Below, in pieces: positions 16,998 through 30,205 of a stretch of DNA of 64,000 nucleotides. This DNA comes from Latrodectus hesperus. Lineage: Eukaryota; Arthropoda; Arachnida; Araneae; Theridiidae. The DNA lies in the NCBI GenBank assembly GCA_037975125.1, contig CM075854.1, positions 66,757,761 to 66,821,760 on the forward strand, in the 5' to 3' direction. A program made the translations under genes and the position numbers. Under the pieces are notes generated by a model. That model was not told the DNA's origin and made no database searches. It saw nothing but the letters and a program-made list of their open reading frames with translations. Position 1 is the first letter of the stretch. Each line of letters begins with the position of its first letter.

Positions 16998-19900
16998 ATC
17001 TGTAAAAAATTCATTTATATGGTACAATTAGATTATAACAGAATAGAAACCAAGATGCTAAATAATATCTCAATTTTAATTCAGTTTAGCCTTCTCATAT
17101 ACCATTTCATAAGATAGCCTAAATATAATATCACATATTAAGAGATGAAATTTCAATCCCATTATAAAATGTCTTCAAATTCTTCTTTTATGTTGAAATA
17201 GCTGTGATATTTTTATCTATAATTTTTCCAGTAAGTTATTTTACAAAAGTAAGGAGCTGTATTATTCAAATTAAATTCGAAATTATTTTATCACAACAAT
17301 TACTAAAATACTGCTACATATAAGTAATAATATATTTTGTGTGAAAAATTACAAATAAATTTAAATTAAAACAAGTAAAAAATTTTACGACAAAAGTATG
17401 CATTAAAATTATTTTCATAGAAGTACAAGATTTACGAAAAAAAAATAATTGATTGAAAATTTTATTGCAGGAATTTTAAAAAATAATGTTATTTACTTCA
17501 AAGTTTCAAAGGAATGTTTTCCACTTTTTTTTATTCCTTTAATTATTAAACCATTTAACTCTCTAACGTTGTATAACAAGAGATCTGCTTATATATTATG
17601 AAAACAATAATTTTTATAAACATCTCAACTTATATATAAATCAAATAATATTTAACATTTAAATACATAAAAATCCTTTTCTGGTACCGCAAATGTAATA
17701 TTTTATTTCATGAAAACACGGTTTTGTTTTTTCAACTTACTAATGTTACTTGTTTTTTTTTTTACCATTTATAGAGAAAACTAAATGCATGACAAAAATC
17801 ATTGCTGGAATATATAACAAAATATAAAATGGCAAATATTTTGAGAAAATCATTTCTTTGTTTATTCAAAAGAAATGCATTCAAGGCACTAATATTTAGA
17901 TATATTTGAATAACGATGAAAAAAGAATAAAGTTAAAAGGCATAAATATATATGCAATCATTTTTCAGATTCTGAGAGAAAAATGTGAATTTACACTCAT
18001 TAAAAATATAATAAATCTAATTGGAAAAGGAAATAAAACTTTTAATGTGTAAAAATAGATCTTTGTCTATCTTTCCTGCTTATCTTTTAAATATTGAATC
18101 AAAACAACGAAGGATTAAGACAAAGAGAGTCAAAACAATCTCTACAGCTCTTATTAATTTTTTCAACATGAAATTTTTCGTTTCTCCATAACTAAAGCAA
18201 GTAAGAGAAATCCTAGAGTTAATGAGATGTGAAAAAAAACACAGCTCTGTGACTTTAAGATATTCTTACCGGATGTCTTTGTGCCACTTTGAAAGAATTA
18301 TGAGTGATTTAATGAGGTATATCATTTCGCTGCAATGGAAAAGCATTTTTTAAGGAAATAAATATATCATTAAAATAAATCTGTTAACATTCTGTACACT
18401 AAGATCATGAATATTCTAGATAAGAAGGAAAACAAGCAAGCAATTATGTTGTAATTACAATCCAACTGAAATGTTAAACTGAAACAAAAACTAACGATAT
18501 TGAAACGCAATAAATAATTATTTGAGATGTAATGAAATCGACAAATGCTTAAAAACTAATTATAATTAATTTGATAAAAAATTAACAAAAGTTATTACCA
18601 ATTAAAATGTTTTAAATATTTATACTCAGGGATATAAATATGGATTAATTTCATTAATATAATACTATTTGGTATTTATTTATCACTTCCTAAATATTCC
18701 TAAATTTAATAAATAAAATTTCACATAAAAGTTTGATTTCTTAATGTTTCTGTAAACGAAAGCATTAAATTTTTAATTTTACTGAGTAAAGGAACTTGTG
18801 AGTACTTTTGCCGTCATGAATGAAAATTAACCATATCATTTCCTGGAGACATGATAAATCTGTAAAGAAATTATCATCATGCCATTTATATACACTTTAA
18901 CAAGCGGTATCAAATTTGTGTTTATATTGGGCTCAGAGCTGCAGTGGTTTTTTATTTATACATTCAAGATAAATTCTTATATTGTTTAAAATGTTAACAT
19001 GCATTATATCTGCCGAATGTTTTACTTTGAAATTAATCTTAAATTACCTAGTTAATGTACTGTGCTATGCACAATTTGTTGCATATTTCAAAGCCTCGTG
19101 ACTGTTCAAAATGTGGTCTCTGATTACTGTTCAAAAAATGGTTAAATTTGTTTTAATAACAAGAAAATTTTAAAAATATTGAATTTTTGAAAATTATCTT
19201 CTTGGGTCCTGCTTTTAAATGTACATGAATTGAGATATGTAATTTTTCGAATTATTATTTCTGGTTTAATATAATTTTTACAAAGGGACCTATAAAAAAT
19301 TCATGATTAATCAAATAAAAATACCTTAGATATTATGAATATCATCATTGTGTTTTCTTTTCTTTTGAAAATATATCTTAATAGAATTTTAATGATTTTT
19401 ATATTACATATAATAAATATATGTTATAACCTATTATTTATACTAAATAAAAATGTTTTATTCAATCTTGAAGTTTCAAAAACTATTTTACATTGCATAT
19501 ATTTAAAGTATTGATTTATATTAAATATAATTTTGTAACTATTAAAAATCAAATAATACATTTTAAGGAATTTAAATTATTTGTTTTTTACATCCTTTTT
19601 AATTGTATTTTAAATTAAAATCTTGCACAATTAGTAAGCTTTTTAATGTTATTTGTGTATTTTATGCATTGGAAATTTTACGGGGAACTTTATACTTTAT
19701 AATATTTGTTTCTCTACATCAAAAATAATATCAAGATATTTTAAATACATTCTTAAAATTTACAACTGTAGTTAGAAGATTTGTAATCAAAAAACTATAT
19801 CGCAAACAATTTTAAATGATTTATGAAATTTAATTTTCAAAGGCGAAAGAGGGAGGGAGAGAAAAAAAGAGAATTTGTGTGATTCATATACATTTAAAGA

Positions 19901-21497
19901 AAGAAAACATTGTCATCATTTATTAATGAATTTTACAAAATGAAAAGATTTAGCTTTTGCTTTGTGTTTCATATTTAACTAAGCAATTTTGTGTATGAAC
20001 CTAGAAAATATTTAAATTAGAGTTTCACTCTAAATATGTAGAATGAACTGTACATGATCTATCTAAAAAAGAAAAATATTCAATCATCTTTTTATAAATC
20101 TAGTCAATAATTTTGTTATAGTACTTTAAGTACAAGATTGCAATAATTTAAAAAGTAATGAGATCATTTTTAAACTAGTGGCTTCAATTAAATTACATAA
20201 TTTTTTAGATTTTAAGTATTGATACGCATTTAAATGATATCTTAATCAAAAAATATTGTTCAAACATACATTTCAAATGTTTTAAAAGTCAAATAAATAA
20301 TATTACATGGTAAATGAAACTGGTAAATGTCCCTATAAATCGTTACGCCAAATAGGACACAACTATAAAAATGTATCATTTGTTTGCAGACGTCACAAAG
20401 TACAATTGTAAAATAGTTTCCAATACATATTTCCTTAAATTGCAGAAAATCATCAAATTAGCATTTTTAGTTTTAACACTGGTTAATTCATATGTGCTGA
20501 ATGAATAATTATTAAATGAAACTTTTCCTGGAATTTCCATGTAACAGGTAAAGGGAATTGAGCTTTCTAGTGTATCACTAAAGTTTAATTTGGGTTGCTG
20601 TAATGAATTCGATTGCAATTCCAATTTATATTGGTTGAAAAAGAACACAATTATAATGAATAAAGTATAAATTATGCAATATTTATATATGGGGCCAACA
20701 GGTATAAATGTGATGAATTTATTGATACTGTTTCATCTGAAATTACAAAGTCACAACATTAATATGCACATAAATCACACATTGTGCTATTATTGTTACA
20801 ACTGCCTCTGATCAGGAATCAAGGCTGATCAAATTAAATAGTGCTCCAATAAATTTCATTCATATTTTCAAATGATCTCACAAGGCATTTGTTAATTCAT
20901 AATTTCTTTTTACATATTCTGTTTTTCGTATTATATTCCTGATGTTAAATTTTATTAATATTTGAGCAATGCTCCTTTCCTATTTACATGCAATTATATA
21001 ATTAGACATAATAATATATTACACTAGTAACCTAATTCTAGGAATTCTTATTCACATTTGCTTGATAGACAAATTATACTCTTTGGAGTTATCGGGCCGT
21101 ATTTAAAGCCAATTAATGATAGCAGAGGGATGTTCTAATTCTATTTTCTACAAATACTATCAGTCTACGTACTTTGGAGTTATTTTTATTTTTTTTTTTT
21201 TTGCCTTATCATACGTAAATAAGGCTAACTATTTGTGAAATATGTTTCTAGAAATCATTATGTTGAGAAAAACGAAAGGTTTTAAAGCACACACACAGCA
21301 GTAGTAAAAGATAACAGAAATAATAGAGCAGTAATTGTCCGTTGCACAATCGCAAATGAGGAAAAGAACTTGTGGCTAATATGCTTGTTGTCAAAACAAT
21401 CTTATCTTTAAATAATCTACTTTTATCATTAAACAAGTTGATTGTTATAATTAGTAATAGCTAAATATGCTTTAAAAATAGTTAAATATACTTTACA

Positions 21498-21523
21498 AGA
21501 TGTTCGCTCTTTGCGAAACATCT
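21498..21523. repeat. Short bulged hairpin flanking AGATGTT/AACATCT
   Basis: AGATGTT-CGC and GCG-A-AACATCT form a 10-bp stem with one bulged A and a 5-nt loop. Similar GAAACATCTTC-containing hairpins are seen near the ends of some retroelements, including Penelope-like elements. No reverse transcriptase or hammerhead core is visible here, so the affiliation is only a guess. Confidence 0.3.
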
Positions 21524-21762
21524 TCAGATATGATGATATTAATTAATACTGAGAAGATTTTAAGTCTTTATGATTGAATTTGGAAGTAAACGAGTATTAG
21601 GATAAATAAACCTGTGAAATTGTGAATCTTAAAGTCTTGAAAACATCAAAACATTTATCAACCACGTTCAAAAAATACATGCAAAGGTTACTGCTACCAA
21701 CAAATTTATATTGTAGACATTTATACTTTTGTAGACTAAATATAAAATAACTCAGTTTCTGA

Positions 21763-21763
<1 letters not shown>

Positions 21764-21808
<45 letters not shown>
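21764..21808. repeat. (AT)n microsatellite, about 45 bp
   Basis: Pure AT dinucleotide repeat. Confidence 0.96.
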
Positions 21809-21812
<4 letters not shown>

Positions 21813-24284
21813 AATAGGTTTAGATGGAGAATATTTTTGAGGACCAAAAATTTACGAACAGTCATCAGCAATAATTACAGCTCGATTCTTAGTTTTAATC
21901 TATTAGTAAACATTTTTAAATTTTCAAATCATAATTCCAATTCTAATTATACACACAGAAGCCTCAGATTTCTTTATTTCTTTTACCAGAATTCCTAAGT
22001 TTAGTATATAGTGCTTCTAAAATATAAAGAAAAAACTAACTACATGGTTATTGTTCATCATCGTTTAAGCTCAGACAAAGGTGACAGAGCATTAAGTTTG
22101 CTGGATAATTCACTCTGAACACCTAATAATAAGTGTTTCTAGACAACAAGAGAGTCTTCATTTAAAAAGTTCAATAGAAAATGATGCATCTCTTGACCTT
22201 GAATTTAATATTATATTCCATAAAAACTTATTATTTTCAACTATTTCACTTTCACGTATTTTAATTTAATAATTATTTTGATTTTATAACAAGTTTTTGT
22301 TTCAGATAGGAAACGGGTGGTAAGTTCTTAGAAACAAATCGCACGTATTTTTGCCTAATAATGACATTTTTTAAATCTTAGATTATTAAGATTCAGAAAA
22401 CAGATTAATTCTTATAGAAAAATTTAAATAATACTGAAAAAGTAAATAAGAAAAATATATTTTAATTAAATTGAGTAATAATTATGATGAAATGCTTTCT
22501 AAAAAGGATCGATACATTTCTTACATGCAAGTTTAATTGTAATAAAAATACTTAAAAGGGAAAATATTGCTAATAATATTAAGAATACTTTAAAATCACA
22601 ATAATTTTATTAATAACATTTTAATTTGAAAATGTTCCAAGAATTGTTTTATATATTAAAAAGTGTTTAATGTAAATGTTGTTGAATTATGTTTTTTTTT
22701 AGAAAGCAAAAATAACTGTCGATAAAATGCTTAAAGAATGAAATTGTAGTAAAAAAACAACTGTTTTATATTAATAAGAGAGTACTTTTTTATTTTATTA
22801 TGCACTTAAAGTACAATATAATTGGAAAAAAAGTAATGGTATCCAACATTGTTTATTTTTCTTAGTTGCAAAAACTAAATATTTGTATTAGTTTTTATTA
22901 AAATAATAAAATGCACTTTTTTTCTTAAAGATTTGTTATCTATAAAAAATATACATCCTTTTCTCACCAAAAAAGTAAATTTATTCAAAATTTATTTAAA
23001 ATATTTTTTTTTACAAATTTTACATTATTTAAAGTTACGCCAATTTTCCTATAACCATTATAAGAAGAAACTGAGTTTTCCTAAATAAAGTATATTTACT
23101 CATTCTTCTCACAAAAATTAAGGTTTTTCTTTTACTTTTAATCATAAAAATCCTATTTATATGTATTGTTCAAGAGCCTTTTTCTCATGTGAAACTAACG
23201 TACTGCAAGTAATATTCCAATCACATGTTTACAGTATGGTTTACTAATATAAGGAATTTCAGAATAAAAATGTATTTAAAGAGGTAAATCTGTTATTAAG
23301 TACTTCCGATTTTTACAATTTCAAGAGATTTCTACATCTAAATCTTCGAAGAATGCAAGCATCCAGAAGTAATTCAAATGTTATTTAGATTCCGATGTTC
23401 TTGGAAATATTCAGGAAAAATGTATCGAAATTTTAATTGATATTTTCGAAGTAAATTCATAAGAAAAAGAATATAATGTTAAATATGATAACTCTTTACA
23501 TAATTTTTTAAACTTTTACTAAAACGTTTGCGTAACATTCTCATTATTTCTTGAATCAAAAGCTTAAATTTAAATATAAATGTAAAAACAAAACCAAAAT
23601 ACACGGAATATTCAACAAATTAATGTTTTAAAACAATAAATTAAAATACATGCAATTTATAATAATAACAAGCATATTATTTTCCATCAACGAAAAGCAG
23701 ATTATTTTTAAATATTACAAGTTCATTGTTATTTAATTTGCAGTGCACAATTGATTATTGTTTAGAACTAGACTCTTATGTAAATGAAAATTATAAATTT
23801 TTTAAGAAATTTGTTTAATTATTAACAAATATTTTCAACAACAAAACTTGCCAAAATCTGGTTGAAATGTCATGTCAATTTCAAAATATGTATATGAGCT
23901 TCATCAACGTGGCAGTGAAAATGTCAAAGACACGATAAAAAGCTTTTAAATACAACCCAAAAAATTCGCTTTTCTGAATCTTCTGAGCTTGAAGCTCATG
24001 AAGATATTAAGGTATCATATGAGAAACAAGAAGGACGACCGAATGAGGCTGATTATGATTAATATTAGTTTTTAGAAAGCTAAATGTGGATGTATAAATC
24101 CTTTATAATCCTGTAGAATATCCTTAAGAAGATTAATTTTAAATCCTTCAGAAGATAAACTAATCTGCAAAAGTTCAATCAAATGAGCTAAATGTCTGAA
24201 TGTTTAACTTCAGAATGCTATAAATCCCTTAAAAATATATTTAGACATGAAAATTATAAAGGAACTATTTTAAAATTTTGTTAT

Positions 24285-24465
24285 ATGGCTCAACGTGGCG
24301 TAGTGGCAGGTGACGACGGTCTTGGAAGCATAAAGTTCGATCCAAGCCATTATTGAAAAACGGGAGTGAGATGTTGTGTTTTGTGTCTTCTGTAGGAACA
24401 TCTGTGAGGGCGGATGCTTCAAAGTTTTCCAGGTCTTCTTCCTTAAGAAGCGTAAATATGACCCA
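24285..24465 (+). repeat. tRNA-derived SINE (degenerate head)
   Basis: TGGCGTAGTGG at 24296-24306 is a perfect A-box and GTTCGATCC at 24335-24343 a good B-box, spaced as in a tRNA gene. ATGGCT at 24285-24290 pairs with AGCCAT at 24345-24350, giving a 6-bp acceptor-like stem that bounds a 66-nt tRNA-like head. A GC-richer body continues to about 24465. The T-arm and anticodon arm do not fold, so this is not a working tRNA. I could not find a target-site duplication, so the 3' end is approximate. Confidence 0.5.
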
Positions 24466-26734
24466 ATATCTATAGAAAAACATAACGGAAAGCAATTTAG
24501 GTTGTGCATATCAAAATGTTTTGTAAAAACATTAGCATTAACTTATCGCTATGCAGTGTCAAAAGTTGATTATATATTGAAAGAGTAGAAGTAGGAAAAT
24601 ATATCAATTTGAATGGCGAAAGGAAAATTAAAGTGAAATAGAATTCTTGAAAAAGTCATTGATAAATCATTTAATTATGAAATTCATTTAAATGAAATAT
24701 AAATAAGCCAATTGAAATAAAGAGAATTAATCGAAGTCACTTATTTGATTTAAGATATTAATTCAAAAAAGTGATTTTTCACATTTTCTGATTCCCATTG
24801 TAACATTTTTTGGATATCATACTACAGTTCTTACACCAGGTAAGAATATAAAATAGTTAATAAAATTTCATGATTTATTATTAAAAGTTTTAGTTTAAAA
24901 AGAAGTCTGTTAGTCTATACATCTACAAATGGTTAGTCAGGATTATATGATTGTTAGTGAAATTCACAACAAATTACATAATCCTCTCCGCTATGCTAGC
25001 AAAACTCCTTCTCTTCTGCATAAGATAAAGAACATAATCTCCTTTATCTATGAAAAAGGATCCGAACTCTGTTAGGATAATGCCATAACTGAGCAGCGGA
25101 TTTCATCATAAGAACAATTTGGTAAAGGGTAAAAATCATTGTAAGGTATTTCTCCACTTTTTGTGATAAAATATTATTAGGTATTGTATTTGTGTTTAGC
25201 AATTAGTTTTTATAATTTTGATAATAATAATTATTCAGATTAAGGTGCTGAAAAATATTGATTGACTCAGCACAATGTAATGTGCTATATTAAATATCTT
25301 AGCAAAGTTTATCAATTAGTGATTTTAATGTCTAATTTTGCATTATATTTCCTAAACATTGTAAACCATTATAAACTGTGAACAGACAATGCAGGTGTTT
25401 TATGTGATAAAAATATTGCATTGTAATATTTCACAATTAGTATATGTTTTATTTATGTATATACTATCAATGTATTGTATATATTTGCGCTTTTTTCTAA
25501 TACAATCTTCATATGGTACGTCATGTGATATAACACTTCCCTCTATATAACCACTATATATAAAACTGGGGGTTTATATTCAAGCTTGCTTTGAGTCTTC
25601 AGAAATACCCTATTTAGCAATCTGAGTGCAATATATGTTCATTATTATTTCTAGCAATGTTAGAATGTCTGTATAATATTTTGCTCTATATTTTATTCAC
25701 TCTTTAAGCCTTTTTATTATTTATTTTATTGTAATTATATTTTGCTCAATAATTTTCTTAATCGTGGTAACTACAGTGCACAGACTGAGCTGCTACAAAA
25801 TATTAACTGAATCAGCAGACTCTAATCTGAAATACTTTAAATATTCTACAGTTTATCAACTACAGCAAATGTTAAATGTTCAATAGGTTACCATTCTTGC
25901 ATATGTAATCTTAACTATCTGCGTGTAGACAATGCAATCCTTTAGTATTGTGAAAAATGCAATGTTACATTAAAGGACCCAGTTAAAGCATGAGGGAGTT
26001 ACTAGTACTTTTTGAAAATCTGTCCCAGTTATTTGCTATTTTTATACTCTTTTACTTAAACTTAATTATATTGCTTCCATATTTGTGTTATAAACTACTT
26101 ATATCGTCTGCTATGACCATCATCCAGATAATTAATTTGTATTTTTACCAAGGTTACTTGGAGTATTAGGATAATCTATTTTCACAATATTATAGCAATA
26201 TTTAACTCATGTCATCTTCCATAGTGAAAATTTTGTAAATGTTTTATTGTTGATGTTACATTTCTGTCAAATTAATTATTTCAAATATTAGAGACCTATT
26301 GAAATTCAATTTTGTTTTCAAATAATTTCGTGTCAATTCTGTCACACCAGATGTATTACGTGATGGAGATATGTATTACCAGGTGTTTTACCTGATAACC
26401 TAAGGTACAGAGCAGGTGTTCCATTGCGTATGTCTATGTCTATGTCCGTTGATGTCTCTTTCTGTTTTCCTAGTTTCTTCAGTCTTTGGCTACTTCATCT
26501 TGTCGACTACTTCATTTTTAATGTCGAACAGTGCATGTTCAAAATTTTGCTTCATTTCTTTGATATTAACGCTTAAAATATGTAGGCCAATCTTCATATA
26601 AGTATATTCATTATTATTTGTGATATCCTGTTAACGCGGGTGTGATTTGAGATTTTTTAAAAAACTAAGTTTTATGAAGATCACACATTTAAAATGACAG
26701 TCTCGTTTGTGATAGCGACGATGTTGCCGATTCT
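24466..26734. other. AT-rich stretch, nothing recognised
   Basis: No gene, RNA gene or clear repeat. A 61-codon frame at 26416-26601 is Leu/Ser/Cys/Phe-rich and has no family signature. Confidence 0.5.
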
Positions 26735-26977
26735 TTCCGAATGTATGGGCGCTACTTGGCTGAGTGGTCTAAAGCATCACCGCTAATCGCTTGAGAGCGT
26801 AGGAGTGTGGGTTCGATTCCCACCATGGCCCTAGGTGTTTTCTTCGTTATTCTTCTTTGGTTGTACATCTGTCATTGTGCTATTTGTCCTATTATCGACG
26901 AAGACTTACAAGCGGATCTCAAGAATCAAGCATACAAGTTTGAATATATGTAAAGTAATAAATAATTCCGAATGTAT
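26735..26977 (+). mobile_element. Full-length tRNA-Ser-derived SINE with 12-bp target-site duplications
   Basis: TTCCGAATGTAT occurs at 26735-26746 and 26966-26977, exactly flanking a 219-bp insert (26747-26965). The insert starts with a tRNA-Ser-like head, followed by an unrelated body of about 130 bp and an A-rich tail ending in a GTAATAAATAA-like stretch just before the right duplication. Head, body, A-rich tail and duplicated target are the standard anatomy of a SINE mobilised in trans by a LINE. It encodes no protein. The perfect duplications suggest a fairly recent insertion. A partner LINE cannot be identified here. Confidence 0.85.
26747..26832 (+). pseudogene. tRNA-Ser-like head of the SINE (pol III promoter)
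   Basis: The A-box TGGCTGAGTGG (26757-26767) and B-box GGTTCGATTCC (26810-26820) both fit consensus at every position. The T-arm is perfect: GTGGG/CCCAC around TTCGATT (26807-26823). A CGCT-TGAG-AGCG hairpin at 26788-26799 looks like the variable arm of a class II tRNA. The loop CCGCTAA would carry a GCT (Ser) anticodon, but its stem barely pairs and the acceptor stem pairs only as GGGC/GCCC. It is therefore a SINE promoter head, not a functional tRNA gene. Confidence 0.7.
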
Positions 26978-29900
26978 CATTCAAATATTGACCTGACCTC
27001 ATACTTTTTTCTATCTTTCAGCACATTATAAAAAAATATTTATTTTAAAAAAGTAATAAAAAAGTAAAATACCACTTTTGGTTTACAAATACAATTTCCA
27101 GTTCATTTTTTCAAAGGACACGACATACTTTAATTCACCAGTAACTTACTTTTTATTTGACTTATAATAAACCAAAATGTTATTTTAGAAACTGTTATGT
27201 TCTGAATAATACATTATTTTTTAACATAGTCAGATACATAAAAAATTGTATATGGTAGATATTTTGCTATGTTAGTCTTGCTATTCAATTTGAAACAACT
27301 TTTTTTTTTAATTTCCTGGAGGACATATTTTCTACTTTTACACCGTTACCGTGAGCTGAGTTATTTTCAGGACTTAATTGAATATTTCATACGTACGATC
27401 TTGACATCTTTCTGGGGTATTTGATTAGACCGGAACACACTTTAAACATATGTCTCGATGAAGTTAAACCTATTTTGCAAGTAACTGGAGATCACGTAAC
27501 TTCATCATCATCATGACCAAACCTCATCTAAACTATGTTTCATTAAGTAATTTGATTACATTTAAATTAAAAAATCGGTTTGTAATCTAAAACTATGAAA
27601 TACATATTTCATGAGAAAATCAGCTCTATAAATATAAATCAGAAATTCGAGACTGTGTATGTTATCTTTTTTAAATATCACATTTAAGGAGTCGATTTCA
27701 AGAAAATTGTTTTCTACTTAAAGGTTACATTACTTCTATGCTGCTTACATAACAGTTACTAAATAAAAATGTGCTTAATTTCGCTATTAATATAAGAAAT
27801 ATACTTCAAAATTCTACTTTTGTTAGAAAAAGCAAAATATAATTTATGAGAATTCCTAATTTAAATATGCAAATCAGTTTAACTTGAATGAACACAGCAA
27901 ACTTTGATTTCCATTTTTACGATTGCAAAAACATGAAAGCAGTACAGAAAACTTTAGTAGCTACAAATTTATTTAAAGTATATAATAATTTACTTCGTAG
28001 ACATTTGTCAATAAATGTCTAAATTGCATTTGTTACTGCTAAGATGTAATATAAAAATATTAGTTTTAGTTTTTTAACTATGTTATTTTAACCTATTTAA
28101 AGTTATAAGATATTAAATACTAATGAAATTCTTAAAATATTTCATTTAGTTTTAGTTAAGCAAAAGTTGGACAATTTTAAAATTTGGTAAAAAAATTTAA
28201 ATATTTAAAAATATTTAAATATTTTTAAATTATTTTAAAATTGCCAGAACATTGTCCTCCTTTTTTTACATTTAGTAATTTCAATGTTTCTTAATGTGTA
28301 TATTCACTTCGTATCAAATATTCTAAAGGAGATTTTTTCACATATTTAGTATACACAATGATTTTAGTTTGAATTTAAAATTTTATTTTGAAATCGGAAA
28401 GTACCTTTCATATGATTTCAGTTTATAAGTAAGCATTTAATTTGATGTCTCAGGATTTTATAGAGAGAATGTAAAGTGTATTGAAGTGAATCAAAATGAT
28501 CCATAAAACTTTCATTACCAATGTTAATTTAGCACTTTATGTAAAGTTTCCTTTTCACTAAACACTTCACGCAAAACTGAAGGGAAAAGGTCTTAAGATG
28601 AAATTCAAAATCTAAAACCAATTACTTAACAAATATGTGAAAACATACTATTGTTAAAATATTTGGTAGATTGTTTTCAGAGATTAAATACAAAATTTGT
28701 TTGTTCTTGGTTCTTCTTTTGGTGCCCTACTGATTTTTTCCTTGTACCAGCAGCATAATATTTTGTACTAAATCACTCGCATTTAGTTGTAAGTGATCTT
28801 GAAAATTAATTTTTGGAATTATCCATTTTTTTTCTGAATAATAAGATGAATTGGAAAGCTAAATTTTGAATTATAACCCAAAAAGGTCCTGGTCTTTTCA
28901 AACTTAATTTCTCGGTTTTGCCTTTTCAATTCTTTTTACCCTTTTTGCATGCGATAAATAAAAAAATAGAATACCTGAAACAATACTTTCTTTTAAAATA
29001 GTAAAGTTACAAATACAGAATATTTTTGACTTTTAAAATAATATTTAAAGTACCTATATATTCTACAGTTAGTTTAAAGAATTGGTACTTAGGTATTAAC
29101 GACACCGCAGATACATATTTGGTGGTTTCTAAGTGCCACCAATCTCTATCTAAAATTTGCTCTACTAATCATAAAATGAAACACCTTATTGAAGAACAAA
29201 GTAGTCTGTCGGATTTCGGTGAAAAATGGGCCGATATACAGTTTAACATAGATTCAAAACCTTCGCTATTTTCTTTCACCACATGCTCTCAACATATCAA
29301 CTCTGATAAATAAGAATCCAAATGAAGTCTCACAGTCTCACTATGTCTCCATTTGCCCCATATTCTCTCTTTGTGAATGAACTCCTGTCTCAGGTCAATG
29401 AAATTGTATTTATGATTAACTTTATCATGTAGGATTCGTTCTATATCTATCCTATTTGTTTTTGATAACGTTTTCTCAACTGTCATAATAAATTGTACTA
29501 TCATCTGAAATGTTTCCAATAACTTTATCAAGGAGGGTAGAGACAGTATTATTGGGAACAGTGATAACAAGCGAATAATTTGTTTCTCTACATATATCAC
29601 CAAACACCTATTGTTTGAGTAATACTCGATCACAATTATTTTTACATTTAGTAAACAAACTTTCTTTAGTTTCCACAATGCACTCTTGTCCACCTACCTT
29701 CTTGTTTGGTTTATATTTCATATCCAAGACACATAATTCATGCATGTAATTGTTTCAAACTATAACAGTTTTATTGGATATATCAAGTTTCTTTACGCAA
29801 AATTTAATCTACATGAATTCTTTTCACAAGCAGTATATGAACCTCAAAGCGGAACAAAATGTATTTCTTCTTCCCTTAAACCAAATGTCTTTTTTTAAGT

Positions 29901-30139
29901 CCCCTATGCTGATCACATTGTCTTAATTTACATTTCCAAAACGTACGTTTACCAAAATAAAGTTGCATGTCATGGGAATTGGTTTATTTTCGTTTTTCTT
30001 GGGATAATATTTCGCTGCTGAAAAAATAAAAGTATATCTTGTTCTGTTTTTAGGAAATCTCAAAGAAGCATTTTTGTAGCACTAAAAATGTCACCAAAAA
30101 ATCAGCAAACATCGCGGTAACAAGGAATCCAAAATATAT
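26978..30139. other. AT-rich stretch, no gene recognised
   Basis: AT-rich sequence. Between 29026 and 29693 both strands carry moderately long open frames (95 codons on plus, 134 on minus) with slightly mixed composition. Neither shows a domain or motif I know, and the minus frame is dominated by Ile/Leu/Lys. I do not call a gene there. Confidence 0.45.
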
Positions 30140-30205
30140 CTGCGTGCGCGCGAACAACGGAGTATTAGAACATGTTCTGCTGCGGTGGCGTTAATACACG
30201 TGAGT
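30140..30205 (+). other. CpG-rich patch with a possible short first exon
   Basis: The run around 30141-30160 holds several CpGs (TGCGTGCGCGCGAACAACGG), rare in this window. An ATG at 30172 opens a short Cys/Gly-rich frame (MFCCGGVNT) that meets a strong donor, CAC/GTGAGT, at 30199/30200. CpG patch, ATG and donor together could be a 5' exon. No downstream exon can be joined to it, so this is weak inference. Confidence 0.2.

Larger units (their letters stand above)
16131..24284. other. Long AT-rich stretch, essentially empty
   Basis: About 8 kb of AT-rich DNA without a recognisable gene. It includes a mixed (TA)n/(TC)n stretch at 16947-16997, a short hairpin at 21498-21523 and an (AT)n tract at 21764-21808, each listed or discussed separately. 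The short frames (for example 20376-20648) have no motif and random-like composition. Confidence 0.5.

Noticed and set aside
24265..24509. Two minus-strand frames of 76-79 codons
   Set aside because: They overlap each other in different frames across a SINE head; no protein family is recognised.
26747..26832. Functional tRNA-Ser gene
   Set aside because: Acceptor and anticodon stems do not pair properly, and the unit is bounded by target-site duplications with a SINE body and tail.
29026..29693. Overlapping opposite-strand frames of 95 and 134 codons
   Set aside because: No recognisable domain on either strand and composition close to the background; a gene could not be supported.
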